A stretch of 64,000 nt of DNA, taken from Clostridia bacterium (lineage in GTDB: Bacteria > Bacillota > Clostridia > Christensenellales > Borkfalkiaceae). Position 1 is the stretch's first letter, and each line of letters starts with the position of its first letter. The stretch is taken from the NCBI GenBank assembly GCA_017399945.1, contig JAFQAQ010000015.1, positions 1-64,000 of the forward strand. Direction: 5' to 3'. The notes under the pieces are model-generated. The model made no database searches, was not told the DNA's origin, and saw only the letters and a program-made list of their open reading frames with translations. Below are positions 35,078 to 44,719 of the stretch, in pieces. Position numbers and translations under genes: made by a program.

Positions 35078-35785
35078 TTAAAACTTTTCTATCTCTTCCC
35101 CTTTGAGAAAATCTGGAATTTCTTCTTCATCTAGAGAAGGCAAGTCAAAATCTTCATTGATTTCCACTTTGTCGTTGTCCTTAACTTCGGTAACAGCAAT
35201 TTCTTCAACGTATTCGTCCTTTTTATAGAGATATTCGTCTTGTTCGTCGTTTCCGTGCAACAACCCAATTTTATTTATTAATTCTTCATAATCAGGCAAT
35301 TCATCCAAGGATGAAATTTGGAATCTTTTTAAGAAATTATCCGTCGTTCCAAATAATACTGGACGACCAACAGCGTCTTTTCTTCCAACAGGTTCAATCA
35401 TGCCTAATTCAAGCAGTTTTTGTATAGCGTATTCACTATTTCCGCGCAGTTCTTCTAAATCAATTCTTGTAACAGGTTGTTTATACGCAATTATTGCCGC
35501 AACTTCAAGCATGCTCCTAGAAAGTTCGCGTTCTTTAATTGGATTTAAAACTGACATAACTTGATCTGCATAGGCAGGATTCGAACAAAACTGAATCTTT
35601 TTGTTAAATTTTAATAAGTGGACTCCACTATCTCCAGAATATTTTTCAGATAGTTTTTTTATAGCGTCGTCTAATTCCTTATCTGTAATTTCAAGTTTAT
35701 CTTTAATATCTACTAGCGCAACTTGCGTTCCGGAAACGAAAAGTATTGATTCAATTATATTCGTCAATTTCTCCAAGTTCTTCAT
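35078..35785 (-). CDS. scpB: segregation and condensation protein B
   Basis: A 235-residue winged-helix partner of SMC-ScpA in chromosome compaction and segregation. It has LTNIIESILFVSG at the start and RSMLEVAAIIAYKQPVTRIDLEELRG in the second winged helix, then an acidic C-terminal tail (DEEEIPDF). The ATG at 35785 is preferred over one three codons earlier because it sits 9 nt from AAGGG. It overlaps the end of scpA by 35 nt. Confidence 0.94.
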   Translation of the reverse strand: MKNLEKLTNIIESILFVSGTQVALVDIKDKLEITDKELDDAIKKLSEKYSGDSGVHLLKFNKKIQFCSNPAYADQVMSVLNPIKERELSRSMLEVAAIIAYKQPVTRIDLEELRGNSEYAIQKLLELGMIEPVGRKDAVGRPVLFGTTDNFLKRFQISSLDELPDYEELINKIGLLHGNDEQDEYLYKKDEYVEEIAVTEVKDNDKVEINEDFDLPSLDEEEIPDFLKGEEIEKF

Positions 35786-36521
35786 TTCTATCATCCCTTA
35801 AAGTTATAGTTATATCGTCAAAAACACCGTTTTGTTCAACAGTAATGTATTGAAGTTTTAATAGTTCAAGCATAGCTTGAAAGGTTGTAATTAGTTCGTT
35901 TTTAGAATAAATACCATCAAAAGTTTCAAAAAAACTAACTTGCTTTTTATCAAGAAGTATATTTCTTATTATATCAACTTTATCCTTTACGGTAAATACT
36001 TCTTTTGGTATTTCTTTCAAGACGTTTTCTTGTCTAGTTTTATTGTCAACACGCATTAAAAGCTTAGAAAATGCGTTTATAAGACCGTCAAGGTTAAAAT
36101 CAGTATAAACTACTTTAACGTCTCCTACTGATTTATCAGGTTCTTTATAAAACCTTAAAACGTTTTGTTGTTCTTTTAATTTTTCACTAGCTTCCTTAAA
36201 TAACTTGTATTCTTCAAGTTTTTGAATAAGTAAGTTTTCTTCGTCATACATCTCACCTTCAAGCTCTTCATCTCTTGGAAGTATGGATTTTGACTTGATT
36301 TCAAGAAGTGTAGCTGCCATACTTAAATACTCGCTTGCTTTATCCACGTCTAGTATAGACAACCCTTCCATATATTTAAGGAATTGTTCGGTTACTTGCG
36401 AAACAAACACGTCCTTAATCTCTATCTTAGCTTCTTTGATAAGATGAAGCAAAAGGTCTAACGGCCCTTCGAAAATATCTAGTTTAGTAGAATAATCAAC
36501 AACTGATTCAAATTCTGCCAT
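35751..36521 (-). CDS. scpA: segregation and condensation protein A (kleisin)
   Basis: A 256-residue kleisin that bridges SMC heads. The N-terminal LDIFEGPLDLLLHLIKEAKIEI and EYLSMAATLLEIKSKSILP are diagnostic. The ATG overlaps the TAA of the metalloprotease gene by one base. An in-frame start eight codons upstream inside that gene has no better support. Confidence 0.94.
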   Translation of the reverse strand: MAEFESVVDYSTKLDIFEGPLDLLLHLIKEAKIEIKDVFVSQVTEQFLKYMEGLSILDVDKASEYLSMAATLLEIKSKSILPRDEELEGEMYDEENLLIQKLEEYKLFKEASEKLKEQQNVLRFYKEPDKSVGDVKVVYTDFNLDGLINAFSKLLMRVDNKTRQENVLKEIPKEVFTVKDKVDIIRNILLDKKQVSFFETFDGIYSKNELITTFQAMLELLKLQYITVEQNGVFDDITITLRDDRNEELGEIDEYN

Positions 36522-37186
36522 TAAAAAATTAACCCCCAAAACCAAGTAATAGGAATTTGCAAGTAAGAAGCAACAAATCCAATAAAATTCCCTAAAATAT
36601 CTAATTGATAAATATCAAGCACGTCGGCAATTACGCTTAATCCAATAAGCGCATAAAGTATATAAACGCCTTTGTCTCTCAAAAAGCAAAAAACCGGACC
36701 TCGTTTTTTGTTAAATACGTCTACTACTCTAAACCCATCTAACGGATATATTGGTAACAAATTAAAAATAGCAAACGTAATGCCAAAACTAAAAATATAA
36801 AACAATGAATAAGTTATAACTTCATCAAAATATCCAATGTCAGGCATAAACATTATTGCTAGTATAAACAATGGATATGCAATAAAAGAAGTAACGTAAT
36901 TCATTACTACGCCGGCAATTGAGACAAAAAAACACCCTTTTTTATAATTAGTAAAATTGTTAGGGTTAATAGGAACGGGTTTTGCCCAACCGAATCCTGC
37001 AAATAAGAAACATAACAGCCCCGGCAAGTCAAAGTGCGCGAAAGGATTTAACGTGTATCTATTTTGTAATTTTGGTGTTAAATCCCCGCTTTTAACGGCA
37101 GCAAACCCATGTGCAAACTCATGAAATGGAAGCACGATTAATAATGCTAAAAAAATTGAAATATAATCTAAAATATCATATATCAT
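36521..37186 (-). CDS. site-2 protease family (M50) membrane metalloprotease
   Basis: A 221-residue membrane protein with the zinc motif HEFAH in PFHEFAHGFAAVKSGD near residue 22 and the second site LLPIYPLDGFRV (NLLPIYPLDG). It has five or six hydrophobic segments. It is a short family member that commonly precedes scpA in Clostridia; its substrate is unknown. The start has no ribosome site. A TATAGT lies 5 nt upstream and a TATAAT at 37207-37202, so the leader is very short or absent. Confidence 0.9.
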   Translation of the reverse strand: MIYDILDYISIFLALLIVLPFHEFAHGFAAVKSGDLTPKLQNRYTLNPFAHFDLPGLLCFLFAGFGWAKPVPINPNNFTNYKKGCFFVSIAGVVMNYVTSFIAYPLFILAIMFMPDIGYFDEVITYSLFYIFSFGITFAIFNLLPIYPLDGFRVVDVFNKKRGPVFCFLRDKGVYILYALIGLSVIADVLDIYQLDILGNFIGFVASYLQIPITWFWGLIF

Positions 37187-37235
37187 AATAAACTATACTA
37201 AATTATATACTAAAAAAATGAAAAATGCAATAAAA

Positions 37236-37262
37236 AACGCTTATTTGGAATAAGCGTTTAAT
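37236..37262 (-). terminator. terminator after lysA
   Basis: On the minus strand AAACGCTTATT/AATAAGCGTTT is followed by a T run. It separates lysA from the metalloprotease gene. Confidence 0.85.
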
Positions 37263-37272
37263 AATATAAGGG

Positions 37273-38577
37273 TTAAACGTCGTTTTTGATTAAATCTTCT
37301 AACGTTTGTTTTTTAACAACTATTCTAGAAACACCATTTTTTACCGAAACCACGGCAGGTATAAGATTTCTATTATAGTTGCTAGCCATCGAATAGTTAT
37401 AGGCGCCGGTAGATAAAACGGCAACTAAATCTCCTGATTGCATATTGGGTAACTCTACATTTTCGGCAATTAAATCTCCACTTTCACAACATTTACCGGC
37501 TATTGAATACTTCGTGGTGCATACGTCGTTCATTTTTGTTGCAGCAACCACGCTATATTTTGCTTGATAAAGCGCAAAACGTGGATTGTCAAACATGCCA
37601 CCATCTATTGCGATATAATTCTTTACGTCCTTAATAGATTTAACACTTCCAACCTTGTATAAAGTAATACCTGCCTCGCCTATTATAGACCTTCCGGGTT
37701 CTAAAATCAAATAAGGCATCTGAATATTTAATTGTTGTACTTTTCTCTTTAAGGTATTGCAAATAACGTCAACGTAATTTGTATAGTCATTATAGGTCAT
37801 TTTAGGATCGGGATGCGAATAATAAATGCCAAACCCACCACCGACGTCTAAAACTGAAAATTTAACGTTAAACTCGTCGTTACATTTTTTATAATAATCA
37901 GTCATCTTATCTACGGCAATTTCAAAGGATTTGCTTTCAAAAATTTGTGAACCAATATGGCAATGCAAACCAACTAGATTAACGTTTTTACAGTCTTTAA
38001 CTCGTTTAATAAACAAATCGCAATCACCGTTATCTAGTGAGAATCCAAATTTTGAATCAGTCTTTGCTGTTTGTATATAATGATGCGTATGCGCTTCAAC
38101 ACCAGGATTTACCCTTATTAAAACGTCTTGCACGTATTCTTTTTCTTGGCATAATTTATCTAATAATTCTAGTTCATAATAAGAATCTATTACAAAATAT
38201 TTAATCTTATTATCAAGCGCGAAGTTAATTTCTTCTTCGAGTTTATTATTTCCATGAAAAATTAGTTTATTAGCAGGAAAATTGGCTTTTAACGCCGTGT
38301 AAAGCTCTCCTATCGAAACCACGTCGGCACCAAGATTATATTTGTTTATAACTTCATAAATATACTTATTACAAAATGCTTTTGACGCATAACAAATCAT
38401 TCCGTTTATTTGATTGTTGTTAAGTGCATCAACAAACGTTTTACACATGTTTTCTACGTGTGTTTGATCTATAACGTAAAGTGGTGTGCCATAATCTTTT
38501 ACTAAAACGTCGGCAGGAATTCCACCTATTTCTAATATGCCTTCGTTATTTACTTTTAATGTATCTCTTTGGTTCAT
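37273..38577 (-). CDS. lysA: diaminopimelate decarboxylase
   Basis: A 434-residue fold-type III PLP enzyme that converts meso-diaminopimelate to L-lysine. PLP lysine in MICYASKAFCNK, then FHGNNKLEEEI, HCHIGSQI, DVGGGFGIYY, EPGRSI and CCESGD are present. It stands between terminators or gaps as a single gene, with AAGGTGAT before ATG. Confidence 0.95.
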   Translation of the reverse strand: MNQRDTLKVNNEGILEIGGIPADVLVKDYGTPLYVIDQTHVENMCKTFVDALNNNQINGMICYASKAFCNKYIYEVINKYNLGADVVSIGELYTALKANFPANKLIFHGNNKLEEEINFALDNKIKYFVIDSYYELELLDKLCQEKEYVQDVLIRVNPGVEAHTHHYIQTAKTDSKFGFSLDNGDCDLFIKRVKDCKNVNLVGLHCHIGSQIFESKSFEIAVDKMTDYYKKCNDEFNVKFSVLDVGGGFGIYYSHPDPKMTYNDYTNYVDVICNTLKRKVQQLNIQMPYLILEPGRSIIGEAGITLYKVGSVKSIKDVKNYIAIDGGMFDNPRFALYQAKYSVVAATKMNDVCTTKYSIAGKCCESGDLIAENVELPNMQSGDLVAVLSTGAYNYSMASNYNRNLIPAVVSVKNGVSRIVVKKQTLEDLIKNDV

Positions 38578-38639
38578 AATATCACCTTATAGTAATATTA
38601 ACAAAAAGATAAAATAAAGTCAAATAAATTATATCCTAC

Positions 38640-39809
38640 TTACACCCAATTCTCAACAACGTCAACAAGGTTTCTAATATATCCTTTGGTAGACACGTCT
38701 TTGCCAGCTAAAATATTTATGTTTGATACTTCTTTTCCTTTTTCGAATATCGATAAATATCCTACTTGTTGATTTTTTACTACGGGTGCTTTTATAGTAG
38801 ATAAAACATATTCAAATTCATATGCCTTTTGCTCGTTATTTTTTAATAAAACAAAAAAATCTTTTTCTGGATATAGGTCAATAGTTTTGTCCATTCCACC
38901 TACTACTAATCCTTTATTAGAAATAGGCTGAGTACTATCTACGACTTTCTTTAATTTATAATTATCAAATCCAAAATTTAATAGGTCGGCACATTTTTTA
39001 AATCTAGCCTTGCTATTTTGCCCTTTAATAACAACTGCAATTAAGTCCATATCGTTTCGATTGGCTAATACAGTTACGCAATGCCCAGCTTCGTTTGTAT
39101 ATCCCGTTTTACCAGCAATACAGCCTTTATAATGTTTAATTAGTTTATTTGTATTAGAAATTTCGGTAAATTTCCCATCATTATGGTATATTTTATCCAT
39201 CCAAACGTTAGAATAATCAAAGTATTTTGAATATTTAATTAACTCAGAAAACATTATAGCTACGTCCTTTGCGCATGAAAATTGACCTGGTCTAGGTAAT
39301 CCCGTACAATTAACAAATACAGTATTATCCATTCCTAATTCTATACACTTTTTGTTCATTAAATTAACAAATTCTTGTTCGTTACCCGCAATTTTTTCGG
39401 CTATTGCAACGCTTGCATCATTAGCAGAAGCTACTACGATACTTTTTATCAAATCAGAAATAAGATACTCCTCATTAGACCTCAAAAAGACTTGTGAACC
39501 ACCCATATTTGATGCGTTTTCACTAACGATTATTGTATCGTTAAAATTTAAATTTCCATTAGATTCTTGTTCAAATGCTAAAAGCAAAGTCATAATTTTA
39601 CACATACTTGCAATAGGTAATTTCTTATCTTCGTTATAAGAAAGAATCACTTCACTAGTGTTAGGCTGTAATAAATAATAGGATTCACACGTAGCATCGC
39701 TTTCATTTAACGTTTCTGCAAAACCCTTTCTATACGGCTTAAATGAATATAGCGTAAAAGAAGTTATTGTTATTAATAATAAAAAAAATACAGATATAAT
39801 CTTTTTCAT
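38640..39809 (-). CDS. dacF: D-alanyl-D-alanine carboxypeptidase DacF
   Basis: A 389-residue S11 peptidase with a signal-like N-terminus, SxxK in ASMCKIMT, SxN in SANDASVA, KTG in GKTGYTNEAGH and a C-terminal beta domain. DacF acts in the forespore on cortex peptidoglycan. AAGGAGAG precedes ATG. Upstream, GTATA and GATTATA about 18-19 nt apart resemble a forespore promoter, but the match is weak. dacF lies directly downstream of spoIVB, the place where spo0A sits in Bacillus. Confidence 0.88.
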   Translation of the reverse strand: MKKIISVFFLLLITITSFTLYSFKPYRKGFAETLNESDATCESYYLLQPNTSEVILSYNEDKKLPIASMCKIMTLLLAFEQESNGNLNFNDTIIVSENASNMGGSQVFLRSNEEYLISDLIKSIVVASANDASVAIAEKIAGNEQEFVNLMNKKCIELGMDNTVFVNCTGLPRPGQFSCAKDVAIMFSELIKYSKYFDYSNVWMDKIYHNDGKFTEISNTNKLIKHYKGCIAGKTGYTNEAGHCVTVLANRNDMDLIAVVIKGQNSKARFKKCADLLNFGFDNYKLKKVVDSTQPISNKGLVVGGMDKTIDLYPEKDFFVLLKNNEQKAYEFEYVLSTIKAPVVKNQQVGYLSIFEKGKEVSNINILAGKDVSTKGYIRNLVDVVENWV

Positions 39810-39860
39810 ATAAGGCTCTCCTTATTAATTATAATCTGTATTTTTTAAGTGATATATACA

Positions 39861-39875
39861 TTATGTCTGACATAA
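39861..39875. promoter_or_regulatory. palindromic site upstream of dacF
   Basis: TTATG-TCTGA-CATAA, the same form as the site at 56667-56681, located about 55-65 nt upstream of the dacF ATG and between it and spoIVB. Confidence 0.35.
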
Positions 39876-39901
39876 ATATGCATTATAACATTATATATTT
39901 A

Positions 39902-40879
39902 CTAATTAGAAATCATTTTTGAAATATTTATTCCAAAACCCATCGTTGGGTCGTTAATAAACACGTGAGTAACAGCTCCTACCAGTTGACCGTCTTGCAC
40001 TATTGGACTTCCACTCATTCCTTGAACTATACCCCCTGTTATTTCAAGTAGTTTTTCGTCGGTAATTTTTATTACCATATCTTTTGATTCGTCGTCATTA
40101 ATAGCTTTAATAATGTAAATCGAATAACAAGAAGGTTTATCTCCAAACACAGTCGTATAAATAAAAGCTTCACCTGGTTTTGCGTTGCCTAAACTGATTT
40201 TTTTAGACTTATAACAATTATTCTCTTTTACAGCAAATACCCCACTATTATTGTTATTAATTATTTTTCCGCAAATCTCTGACTTTTCAATAACTCCTCT
40301 TAGTTCTCCCGGTCGTCCTTTCACACTTTTTATACACGAACTTATAGAACACTTAGAGATTATACCAGACGATAATTGTAAAATACTGCCGTTTTCATCT
40401 AGCACTGGATGCCCTAAGCAACCAATTTTATTGTCTGTAATATAAGTTATCGTACCTATCCCCGTCACGCAGTCTTTTATAAATAGACCTAATTTATAAG
40501 CGTTAGACATGTCTTTTGCAGGTTTAACTAACAAACTGATTTCTTTATCCATTCTTTTTATACGTAAAGATACAAGCTCTTGTCCGTTTATTATACGCAT
40601 TACGTCGGAAGAACTATTTACTTCCTTCCCATCTATTTGCAGAATTAGATCACCAACGTCAACACCTGCATCTTTAGATGGAGATTTTACTCCATCGCTT
40701 GTTACTACGTCGCACAAACCTACCACTCTTGCACCTTTTTCATAAATGGAAAAGCCTGCTGGATAACCACCAAGGTAGTATTCAGCAGACTGTGCACTTA
40801 CTTTTATTGAATTTAATAGACTAAAACTTAATACAAAAATTAGAATAAAACAAAATCTTGTTAAAAAATTTCTTTTCAT
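39902..40879 (-). CDS. spoIVB: SpoIVB signalling serine protease
   Basis: A 325-residue S55 peptidase secreted from the forespore to trigger pro-sigma-K processing. It has an N-terminal membrane segment, a PDZ domain (about 55-110, with VKSPSKDAGVDVGDLILQIDGKEV) and the catalytic serine in GGIVQGMSGSPIVQDG. It follows recN by 41 nt, the conserved arrangement. A TGAATA 21 nt upstream of CATATTA hints at a forespore promoter, but the spacing is too long to call. spo0A does not follow it. Confidence 0.94.
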   Translation of the reverse strand: MKRNFLTRFCFILIFVLSFSLLNSIKVSAQSAEYYLGGYPAGFSIYEKGARVVGLCDVVTSDGVKSPSKDAGVDVGDLILQIDGKEVNSSSDVMRIINGQELVSLRIKRMDKEISLLVKPAKDMSNAYKLGLFIKDCVTGIGTITYITDNKIGCLGHPVLDENGSILQLSSGIISKCSISSCIKSVKGRPGELRGVIEKSEICGKIINNNNSGVFAVKENNCYKSKKISLGNAKPGEAFIYTTVFGDKPSCYSIYIIKAINDDESKDMVIKITDEKLLEITGGIVQGMSGSPIVQDGQLVGAVTHVFINDPTMGFGINISKMISN

Positions 40880-40920
40880 CCATAATATGTTGTGTTAAAA
40901 AAATTGCTTTTATTCAGTTT

Positions 40921-42621
40921 TTATAAACTCAATTTATAATCTTCGGCTTGTCTAATTAAATCAATCGCAAGTTCCTTTGCCGATTGACTTTGAGTATTTC
41001 CACCAACTAATCTAATAATTTCGTCAATTTTTTGTTCTTTGGATAATTTAGTAACTTTGGTAATTGTTTTGTCGTCTGATTCTGATTTTGAAATTAGTAT
41101 ATTAACGTCACCCATTGAAGAAATTTGTGGTAAATGAGTAATTGCTATAATTTGCACGTTTTTAGCGATTTTTGCAAACTTTTGTGCAACAATCTTGGCT
41201 ACGTTTCCACTAATACCTGCATCAATTTCATCAAATATATATGTAGAAACTTGATTTTTGTTTGCAGATTGCGCTTTAATAGATAGCATGAAACGGCTCA
41301 TTTCCCCACCGCTTATAACGAATGAAAGAGGTTTTAACGGCTCACCTAAGTTTGCGGAAAATAAAAATTCAATCTCGTCAAAACCGTTATCCGAAGTAAA
41401 CTTACAATCGTTTAAAGAAGGAATCTCATTAAACTTAATAACAAACTGAGACTTACTCATGCCTAGTTCGAGCAATTCTTTCAATACTTTATTTGAGAAT
41501 GAATTGGAAACGTTACGCCTTGCAGTAGAAAGAGCGCTATACGACTTATATAAAGTATTTTCAAGCAATGTTTTCTTTGTTAACAATTCTTTAGCGTTTT
41601 TATTAAAGTTTTCAAGTTTATCTTTTTCTATAATAGCATTAGATAAAAACGAATCTAATGATACAAAATCCCCACCATATTTCCTAAACAACCCTTTTAT
41701 TAGGTCTAATCTTGCTTCTATTTTATCAACGTCAATTTCATCAGCGTCAATTCTAGCTAAGCAATCTGAACAAATAGACGAAATATCGTCAATTTCTGAA
41801 TATATCGCCCCTAATCTATCAGTCAAGACGTTATAGTCTGAACTTATATTAGAAAGATTAGAAATTGCTTTATAGCAAGAGGAAAGGTTATCGCTAACAC
41901 CACCTTCCCTATCCAACGTGCTCTTAACCAAATTTAAGGAGTTGAGAATTTTTTCGCGATGTTTAATTGTGTTTTTTAACTCAACAAGTTTTTCAAATTC
42001 GCCTTCCTTTACGTCAGCATTTTCAATTTCGTTAATTTGATAGTTTAATACGTCTAATCTTATAATTCTAGAATTTTCGTCACTACCCAATTCATTAAGG
42101 CTGGAACAAATTTGTTTGTATTCACCAAAAAGGCCTTTAATTTGTTCTTTAATCGGCAAAATTTCTTTTTCGCCTACGTTGTCAATAAGTTTAAGTTGAT
42201 TTGAAGTGCTTAAAAGTTCATAGTGTTCACTTTGTCCGTGAACGTCAACTAGTTTACTGGTTAGTTTCTTTAACATTGATACAGTAACAGAGATACCGTT
42301 AATTTTAATAGTACTTTTACCATCTATACTAAACTTTCGAGTAATTATACACTCATCGTCATATTCAACGTCTAATTCTTCAAATATTTCTTTAACGTTT
42401 TTAATAGAAGCAACGTTAAAAGTAGCCGATACTGAACACGATTCTTCACCACTACGAATCATATTTCTATCAGCCTTTGCACCTAAAACAAAATTGAGCG
42501 ATTCTATAATAACCGATTTGCCTGAACCTGTTTCGCCTGACAAAACGTTTAGACCTTCAGAAAAAACGAGTTCAGCGCTATCAATTAAAGCAACGTTTTT
42601 TATAACTAAACTTTCTAACAT
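40921..42621 (-). CDS. recN: DNA repair protein RecN
   Basis: A 566-residue SMC-like ATPase in double-strand break repair. Walker A GETGSGKSVIIESL near residue 30, coiled-coil arms in the middle, signature VISGGEMSRFMLSIK and Walker B STYIFDEIDAGISG are present. It overlaps the argR stop by one base. Length is normal for the family. Confidence 0.96.
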   Translation of the reverse strand: MLESLVIKNVALIDSAELVFSEGLNVLSGETGSGKSVIIESLNFVLGAKADRNMIRSGEESCSVSATFNVASIKNVKEIFEELDVEYDDECIITRKFSIDGKSTIKINGISVTVSMLKKLTSKLVDVHGQSEHYELLSTSNQLKLIDNVGEKEILPIKEQIKGLFGEYKQICSSLNELGSDENSRIIRLDVLNYQINEIENADVKEGEFEKLVELKNTIKHREKILNSLNLVKSTLDREGGVSDNLSSCYKAISNLSNISSDYNVLTDRLGAIYSEIDDISSICSDCLARIDADEIDVDKIEARLDLIKGLFRKYGGDFVSLDSFLSNAIIEKDKLENFNKNAKELLTKKTLLENTLYKSYSALSTARRNVSNSFSNKVLKELLELGMSKSQFVIKFNEIPSLNDCKFTSDNGFDEIEFLFSANLGEPLKPLSFVISGGEMSRFMLSIKAQSANKNQVSTYIFDEIDAGISGNVAKIVAQKFAKIAKNVQIIAITHLPQISSMGDVNILISKSESDDKTITKVTKLSKEQKIDEIIRLVGGNTQSQSAKELAIDLIRQAEDYKLSL

Positions 42622-43064
42622 TAAAGCATCCTTAAACTTTTTATAATAAGATTAGCATCGGCCTCGCTTTTCGTAATAATAAGCAAGGTATCGTCACCAG
42701 CAATCGAGCCAATTACTTGTGGAAATCCCATTTGGTCTAACGCCATACCGGCTGAACCAGCGTTTCCCGTCAACGTTTTAACTATTATTAGATTATTAAC
42801 ACCTGAAATAGAAACGGTAACGTGTTTAAAAAGCTCTATTATCTTTGGCGAAACCGATTCAGTCGTGTATAACTTCACGTATTTACTTTTAAGTTTTTTT
42901 CCTTCCGCCTTAACTAAATTAAGTTCTTTTACGTCTCTAGAAATGGTTGCTTGAGAAACGTTATGTCCTCTTTGATTTAAAATTTCAGTAAGCTCTTCTT
43001 GAGTACCGACTTCAACTTCTTCAATCAAATTCAATATTAATTGTAATCTTTCTTTTTTAGTCAT
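42621..43064 (-). CDS. argR: arginine repressor ArgR
   Basis: A 147-residue ArgR/AhrC with an N-terminal winged helix (VGTQEELTEILNQRGHNVSQATISRDVKELNL) and a C-terminal arginine-binding hexamer domain ending in GSIAGDDTLLIITKSEADANLII. It controls arginine metabolism genes, none of which is in this window. It sits between nadK (2 nt) and recN (overlap), the standard Firmicute order. Confidence 0.95.
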   Translation of the reverse strand: MTKKERLQLILNLIEEVEVGTQEELTEILNQRGHNVSQATISRDVKELNLVKAEGKKLKSKYVKLYTTESVSPKIIELFKHVTVSISGVNNLIIVKTLTGNAGSAGMALDQMGFPQVIGSIAGDDTLLIITKSEADANLIIKSLRML

Positions 43065-43065
43065 A

Positions 43066-43884
43066 TTACTTATCCACCGTTCTATCTTTTAGTTTGAGAG
43101 ATAACCTTCTATAAAAATTGAAACCTTTTTTTCTTAAAAATATAGTTGGATATTCCGATTTGTTTATTATTAATTTATCACCCTTATTAACTTGTTGCGC
43201 AAATATACCGTCTATAAACAAACCGGTCGCACAAGAACCAATTACCGTTACTATGCTCGTAGATTTAGATGAATACACAATAGATCGTTGATTAAATGAA
43301 TGCGCAGCAATTGGCGTTATAGAAAAAACGTTAAGACTAGGCGACAAAATTGCACCACCAGCTGATAACGAATAAGCTGTTGACCCGGTAGGCGTAGACA
43401 ATATAACACCGTCCCCTATGATTTTTTCAACTTGTATATCGTCAATCTCAACGGAAAAGGATGCAACGTTATTTCCCCTTTCTTCAACCTTGATTCTTTG
43501 AAGCACGGCGTCGTTCAGGGTATAATATTCTTTATCGTTAACCTTACATAACATTGTCACTCTTTTGTCCTTAACAAGTTTGCCTGCGACCAATAAATCT
43601 ATAGCCTCGTTCATATCGTATATTTCAAACTCAGTCAAAAAACCTAGTTTACCTGCATTTATTCCAATGATTGGAATTTGGTTTGTTGATGCAAATTCAG
43701 TGAGATTAAGAATGGTTCCATCTCCACCCAAAACAAATAGTGCGTCAGCAAACGATTTTGTTTTAAGGTCCTCGTCATGAATAACTTTATAGTTTACACC
43801 TTTGTTAATTAATATTTCAATACAGTTTTTTAGCCATGAACCAGAAGGATCTTTAGCTTTATTTACATAAATTAAAACTTTCAT
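43066..43884 (-). CDS. nadK: NAD kinase
   Basis: A 272-residue ATP-NAD kinase making NADP. GGDGTILNLTEFA, NAGKLGFLTEF and TPTGSTAYSLSAGG are diagnostic. The ATG at 43884 has AAGGTGAG at good distance; an in-frame start nine codons earlier is not supported. It lies between tlyA and argR as in other Clostridia. Confidence 0.95.
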   Translation of the reverse strand: MKVLIYVNKAKDPSGSWLKNCIEILINKGVNYKVIHDEDLKTKSFADALFVLGGDGTILNLTEFASTNQIPIIGINAGKLGFLTEFEIYDMNEAIDLLVAGKLVKDKRVTMLCKVNDKEYYTLNDAVLQRIKVEERGNNVASFSVEIDDIQVEKIIGDGVILSTPTGSTAYSLSAGGAILSPSLNVFSITPIAAHSFNQRSIVYSSKSTSIVTVIGSCATGLFIDGIFAQQVNKGDKLIINKSEYPTIFLRKKGFNFYRRLSLKLKDRTVDK

Positions 43885-43948
43885 AATGCTCACCTTTTCA
43901 TAGAATATCATAATAAACGAATAAAATCAATGATTATTCGAAAAATTA

Positions 43949-44719
43949 TTAATATTTTAGTTGTTTATACAAATCTTCAAAAGAATTTGAGATATCGTTA
44001 GTCTTTTTTAACAACATTAAATATTCAATATTTTTATCCTTTTTTAACGGCGCAATTGTAATATTATCAACACTAAATCCTACACTGATAGCCGAGTCAT
44101 AAATATCATTTAAGGCTTTTTTTCTATATTTTTCATCCTTTATTATGCCATTTTTAAATTTGATTTTTTCTTTCATTTCAAATTGTGGTTTGCATAGAAT
44201 TATAGCATAATTCCCCTCTTCTAATAACGAATAAAAGACGCCTAGAACAGTAGTTGCCGAAATAAAACTTAAATCAGCGCATATGAAATCAAGATTACTA
44301 TCAAAATCGTTTTTTGATAATAATTTCGCATTTTTTATAATTAGTTTTACTCTTTTATCATTTTTAAGTTTATCGCACAACAATTCATCGTTTAAATCAA
44401 TCGCAAATACTTGCTTTGCTCCATTTTGAAGCAAGCAGTCCGTAAAGCCCCCAGTACTACAACCAATGTCACAACACGTAAGTGAATTTACTTCAAAATT
44501 AAAATCTTTTAATGCTTTTTCTAGTTTGTATCCACCTAACGAAACAAAACTAGAATTAAATTTTCTTTCAACGTTATATTGCTTGGATTGATCAATAAAA
44601 AAAGAAGATTTATCGACTAATCTACCGTCAATATAAATCTCCTTCCGTTTAATCGCTTGTTGCGCCTTGGTGGTAGATTCAAAAAGTTTAATACTAAACA
44701 AATATTTATCTAACCGCAT
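43949..44719 (-). CDS. tlyA: TlyA-family rRNA 2'-O-methyltransferase
   Basis: A 256-residue protein with an N-terminal S4 domain (MRLDKYLFSIKLFESTTKAQQAIKRKE) and an FtsJ-type methyltransferase with the SAM site CDIGCSTGGFTDCLLQNGA. Homologues methylate 16S/23S rRNA and are often labelled hemolysin A. It overlaps the ispA stop by one base. dxs, which usually lies between ispA and tlyA in Bacillus, is absent. Confidence 0.93.
   Translation of the reverse strand: MRLDKYLFSIKLFESTTKAQQAIKRKEIYIDGRLVDKSSFFIDQSKQYNVERKFNSSFVSLGGYKLEKALKDFNFEVNSLTCCDIGCSTGGFTDCLLQNGAKQVFAIDLNDELLCDKLKNDKRVKLIIKNAKLLSKNDFDSNLDFICADLSFISATTVLGVFYSLLEEGNYAIILCKPQFEMKEKIKFKNGIIKDEKYRKKALNDIYDSAISVGFSVDNITIAPLKKDKNIEYLMLLKKTNDISNSFEDLYKQLKY

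Noticed and set aside
40883..40915. Sigma-G promoter for spoIVB (TGAATA ... CATATTA)
   Set aside because: The spacer is 21 nt, longer than the 17-18 nt the factor tolerates; left as a hint only.
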